Source of the DNA: Euptelea pleiosperma
Taxonomy: Eukaryota; Streptophyta; Magnoliopsida; Ranunculales; Eupteleaceae
Length of the DNA stretch: 64,000 nucleotides
Assembly (NCBI GenBank): GCA_035048495.1
Contig: CM068546.1
Coordinates: forward strand, 16,002,435 to 16,066,434
Direction of reading: 5' to 3'
Every line of letters begins with the position of its first letter. Positions within the stretch are counted from its first letter, which is position 1. Of the stretch, positions 60,443-64,000 are shown piece after piece. The notes beneath the pieces were generated by a model that did no database searches, was not told the DNA's origin, and was given only the letters and a program-made list of their open reading frames with translations. Position numbers and translations under genes: made by a program.

Positions 60443-63034
60443 TGAAACTAGGGTTTTTCCGCGTCGTTAGATTCGGAAACCCTAGAATCAACATATTTAT
60501 AATTTGATCCGCATTTTAATCCTGCAAATGTGAGAGATTTGTATAGGGATTCGTGTCGAATGTCGATCCGCACTCAGGATTAATCACGTTAGTGCAATAA
60601 GAACATAAAATGACAGATTTTTGCCAAAAATTCATGGAGGGATGAAAATGATGTATTTGGATTAAAACAAGATTGCTTGATTTTAGAGAGAGAAATTATC
60701 ATAATCTACCAAAAAATACTAATGAAGGAAATCAAACCACAACCAACAAAAGTAATTCATCATTTAAAAATCCAAGGTTCTTACAATACTTCAAAATATA
60801 AAAAGTGACAATAACAATGTAAAAGAACGAAAGACTAAGCTAGAGAGAGAAACTGAGTTCTAAAGAGAGAAAGTAGAGAGAGAGATGAGAGACTAAAGGA
60901 TGAAAGAGAAAGTGGTAGAGAGAGAAAATAAAAAGGAAGAGAGAGAAAGTTACCGCTTACCCACCATGAGGAATGATCGAGTAGATCCAACGATTTGGGG
61001 AGTTGCAGGTCAACCTATTGGTGGCAGCAGTTCCTTGTTGGGTGACCAATCAACAACTCATGTTGTAAGAGGAGCCCGACTTGTGAGAGGGCAGGGATGA
61101 CAACCACGTGAAGAACCGAGAGAATGGATGCCGTTGGTCAACAAGAGGATGGCAGTAGAGGAGATGTTCAATCCGTGTGCACTGAAGGTGAGAGGGCAGC
61201 AGGCGGTAGGAGGATGGATCGATCATTCCTCCCTTCTCTTCTTTTTCTTTTCTTCTTCTATCTTTTTTTTTTGTTTTTGTTTTTATTTAGAAAACAAGGA
61301 GAGCCGATCGGTTTGGGGCGGTGGAGTCTTGGTCAGCAAGGTGAAGGTCGGAGCATTGTGGAGGGAGTCGGACCACCTCCAATAGTGGTCAGGGCTACTG
61401 TTGGACGGTGGTAGAGCACGCTGCAGGTGTGGTGCTTGCAGCCAGGCGGAGGAGATGAAGGCAGGTGCGATTTCAGAGGTGAGGGCAGCAAGGCAACAGG
61501 CGGACTGGTGGGTGGTGGTGCAGTTGCACACTAACAGGTGGAACATGAGAAGATGATGGCGGCTTGGGGCGTTCTTCAATGGTTTGAGAGAGAGGTGTGG
61601 ACTGTGTTCAATGGAGAATGGGGACGGCTGGGTGTGACTGTTGCTAGCCGTTGAAGCTTTGAGGGGCAGCACAGCGTGGTGGCTCTCCTATTGAGGACGC
61701 TAGAAGAGGAGAGGTGGCAGCTTGTGGGGGAGCCATGCAGCAGGTGGCTAGCTGTCCAGCAAGGCAGGGGAGATGGCTTGGAAGGGGAAGAAAGAGGAGT
61801 TGCAGACGGCCGGAGTTCTGCAACTCCGACGAGAAGAAAAAGTGAAAAAGATGGAGAGAAGGTGAAAGAAGAAGAAGAAAGAAGCCAAAAAAATAGAGGA
61901 AATCGTGGGGGGGTTTAAAGGGAAAGGAGAGGTGAAGATGGGAGGGGGATTAGGGTTCAAACGTACCCTTCTCCTTCCCCTTTTAAAGCTCCCTATTTCC
62001 TTTAATGGAAATATGGTATTTTTCAAAAATTAAAAAATAAGAAAAATAATTTTTTTTTTTTTAAGTAAAACCCTACTTTTCTTTTGGGAATTTCTCCATT
62101 TAGTGGACCCCCCATTTTTTAAAATTTAATTGAAATTATTTTGAAATTCACGGGGTCCACTAAATGGTCGGACAACGGGTCGATGATGATGGGCCCAACT
62201 ACTGGCCCACATGGATTGATGATGTCCATCGTCTCACAAGATGATGTGAAAGACAATTTGATGGCAATCGGATGGATGGTGACTTGATTGGGACCCAGAT
62301 TGGTAGATCGACGGATCTAAAGAGATCCAACGGTCCGGTGGAAGATCCAACGGTCCGATTCAAGATCCAACGGTCAAAAAGCTAAGGGAGATGAGACAGA
62401 GCCAATGGGCAGGAGTTCTGGGGTTAGGTCAGTAGATTCGAGGACCGAGAGATGAAGAGAGAGAGAATAAGGAGAGATGAGAGAGAAAATATCAAAAAAT
62501 GGAGATAAAAGTATTGGCAGAGGGTCGGGAACCCTGGTCTTCACTGTGATCATCCTCACGCTTCTACAGTCGAGTAGACCATCATTCCTTGCTGATTCAT
62601 CTGGCTTTGAACGCTTTGGTCCGTCTCTTGGTCATTGGCTCTCCTTCTCTCTTCATTCTTTGGGTCGGCTCTTTGGTCATCTTATTCAGCTCATATTTGG
62701 CCAATATCTTCTAGTCATAGCCTGTGGGCTCTTTAAGCTTTGATAATGGGCTTTCATGATCGATTTTGGCCCGTAAGTCTCGAGAATCATCCAATCAGGG
62801 TTTCCTACGACAGAAAAAGAGCATAATGAGACTTAATCAGAACGACTTTATATCTAGACTTCCGAAAATGTGTTTAATGCATGCAAATATACCATTTCGT
62901 CCAGAAAAGTGTGTTCTACGCAACAAAAGAGACTCTTACGTAGAAAAGTAGATAAATAGAGCATTTTAACGTAGGAGAGTGTGATAACGCTTAGAAGATA
63001 ACAGTGGAAAATATGCACTTTTAAGCGAATATCA
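60443..63034 (-). repeat. Solo LTR N with near-perfect target duplication GTAGG/GTAAG
   Basis: It is bounded by TGAAACTAGGG and AAGCGAATATCA. The flanks are GTAGG (60438-60442) and GTAAG (63035-63039), one mismatch. It carries three GATCCAACGG boxes (62323-62373), the GTGGACCCC inverted repeat (about 62101-62162), an imperfect palindrome (61991-62016), a shortened GTT hairpin (61811-61828) and the U5 hairpin with one change (60553-60576). Confidence 0.88.
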
Positions 63035-63135
63035 GTAAGAGATAGAATAGGTGAAGATACCGGTGAAGACTCTAGAACGTTAGACTGGCTCTCAGATCGA
63101 ATCAATCTACTGTTGGATCTGGTCCACACGAGCAT
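63035..63135 (-). pseudogene. gag: Gag N-terminal fragment of element 4
   Basis: It starts at the ATG at 63135 (MLVWTRSNSRLIRSES), comparable with MPVWNRPNKRLIRSEN in element 2, and is cut by solo LTR N after about 30 codons. The TGGCAA/TTGCCA hairpin at 63162-63177 lies 27 nt upstream of the ATG, as in element 2. Confidence 0.78.
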
Positions 63136-64000
63136 ATGCTTGAAAAAGCAAGTTGTAAACTTGGCAAAAAGTTGCCAGAGGAGAACACTAACCTGAAGTA
63201 GACTATATGATGCACAAGGAGCAAACACGATAACCCTATTTCTAAAACAATCAGGATATATTAAGGGATTATCTTGTTAGTATGTGGGCTGAGGTATATT
63301 ATGACAGTGGGCGGACCACTGGTTTATCTTGTTACTTGCTGGACTAACTTTTTGTACTCATGGGTTCTCACCAGGCTACACTCTTCAGAACGAATCCTTT
63401 AGTACTAACTCTAGTCAACAACAAGACAATACGAAGCATAGACAGACGTGCGGCACAACGGCTGACTTAAATACGTCCCAGACTAACTAGATTGTTCAAG
63501 TGTTTAAGAAGAGTGTTCCCTCGGGTTAAGCTAGGGTTGGTGCGTGTTCCTAATCCGACACTAAGCTAATCTGACAGACAATCAAGGAGGCCACTTATGA
63601 GCTCGGTATACTTGAGTAGTAGGTACCTATGGGTGTGTTAGATAATAGGGACCCGCACTCATGAACTTAATCGACTTGATCTTTGAAGGATTCGCTTTGT
63701 GGAGTTTTCATCGAACAGCGATCTAATTGGGCTCTACTTCTTGATTGATTTTAATTCTTGGCTATGGGTGCACAAAAGCTGGAATGACGAGGTGAGTGAT
63801 GAAATCCCACTAGTTTCAAGTTAGAGTTGGGTTTGCTCTTTAATGTATTTTTTTTACGTCCAATCCAAGCAATTTCGATAATATTTGCAAAAGCAAATAA
63901 ACAATTGGCATAGTGTTTGCACATTGATCACAATCGCACTCAAGGCGAGGTGTAGAAACTTACCTGCCCGTTGGCTACGCACGGGGTCTCCTCCGTGAGA
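63136..64000 (-). other. Leader of element 4, running off the window
   Basis: This non-coding leader is homologous to 26894-28605 (shared GATGCACA, AGTGGGCGGACCACTGGTTT and CTTCAGA(A/G)CGAATCC blocks). Its PBS and 5' LTR should lie beyond 64000. No gene. Confidence 0.75.

Larger units (their letters stand above)
52345..64000 (-). mobile_element. Element 4: old, decayed Athila-like element with two solo LTRs in gag
   Basis: On the minus strand it reads from the leader (63136-64000, continuing off the window) through gag, split by LTRs at 60443-63034 and 57449-60038, to degenerate protease, 3' region and 3' LTR (52345-53563). RT, RNase H and integrase are absent. Gag and protease remnants carry many stops. 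The LTR and 3' region are closest to those of element 1, so the two define one subfamily. Confidence 0.82.

Noticed and set aside
1..64000. Plant pararetrovirus (caulimovirus-like) origin of the RT
   Set aside because: The RT is followed by RNase H and a D,D-35-E integrase, and the units have LTRs, PBS, PPT and 5-bp target duplications, which is the Ty3/gypsy layout.

Overview
The window looks like gene-poor repetitive DNA of a flowering plant. I see no host gene, tRNA, rRNA or CRISPR array. Almost every base can be assigned to nested LTR retrotransposons. The dominant family is Ty3/gypsy of the Athila type. The support is its protease-RT-RNase H-integrase order, the FMDD reverse transcriptase motif, a protease with DLGAS, no chromodomain, a primer binding site close to the 3' end of tRNA-Asp, LTRs starting TGATATTCGCT and ending in CA, and 5-bp target duplications. 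The species cannot be named from this sequence.

Layout. 1-16936 (+) is element 1: a 5' LTR remnant fused straight to an uninterrupted pol frame (1726-5790), a 2-kb non-coding 3' region, and a 3' LTR (7766-16936) split by two solo LTRs with perfect target duplications (9029-11684, TCAAT; 12378-15357, CCTGC). Element 1 sits inside the 3' LTR of element 2. 16937-31458 (-) is element 2, the most complete copy: 3' LTR part, 3' region, gag-pol (21138-26893) with two stops and one frameshift, a long leader with PBS, and a 2853-bp 5' LTR. Element 2 interrupts the LTR of an older minus element (31459-34024). 34025-40342 holds a plus LTR cut by a chimeric plus element (LTR fragment fused to RNase H-integrase). 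40343-49391 (-) is the leader and 5' LTR of another copy. That LTR is split by a 3.6-kb insertion of an unrelated LTR family (43948-47575, TSD TGAAC) that carries a 191-bp tandem repeat. 49392-52344 is a patchwork of fragments. 52345-64000 (-) is an older, decayed element whose gag is split by two solo LTRs (57449-60038, TSD ATCTG; 60443-63034, TSD GTAGG/GTAAG).

The most interesting signal is non-coding. Across diverged copies the same small structures recur at fixed places. In U3 there are 20-bp iterated boxes matching the plant MSA (MYB3R, G2/M) consensus, a 26-bp palindrome next to the TATA box, and a palindrome near the predicted transcript start. The LTR leader has GTTGCA hairpins with compensatory changes and a possible intron. 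One hairpin follows the pol stop codon and shows covariation. Matching TTGGCAA/TTGCCAA hairpins precede gag and the polypurine tract. Together these suggest an elaborate RNA and promoter architecture in this Athila-like family. I infer this by reading; I computed no alignments or folds.
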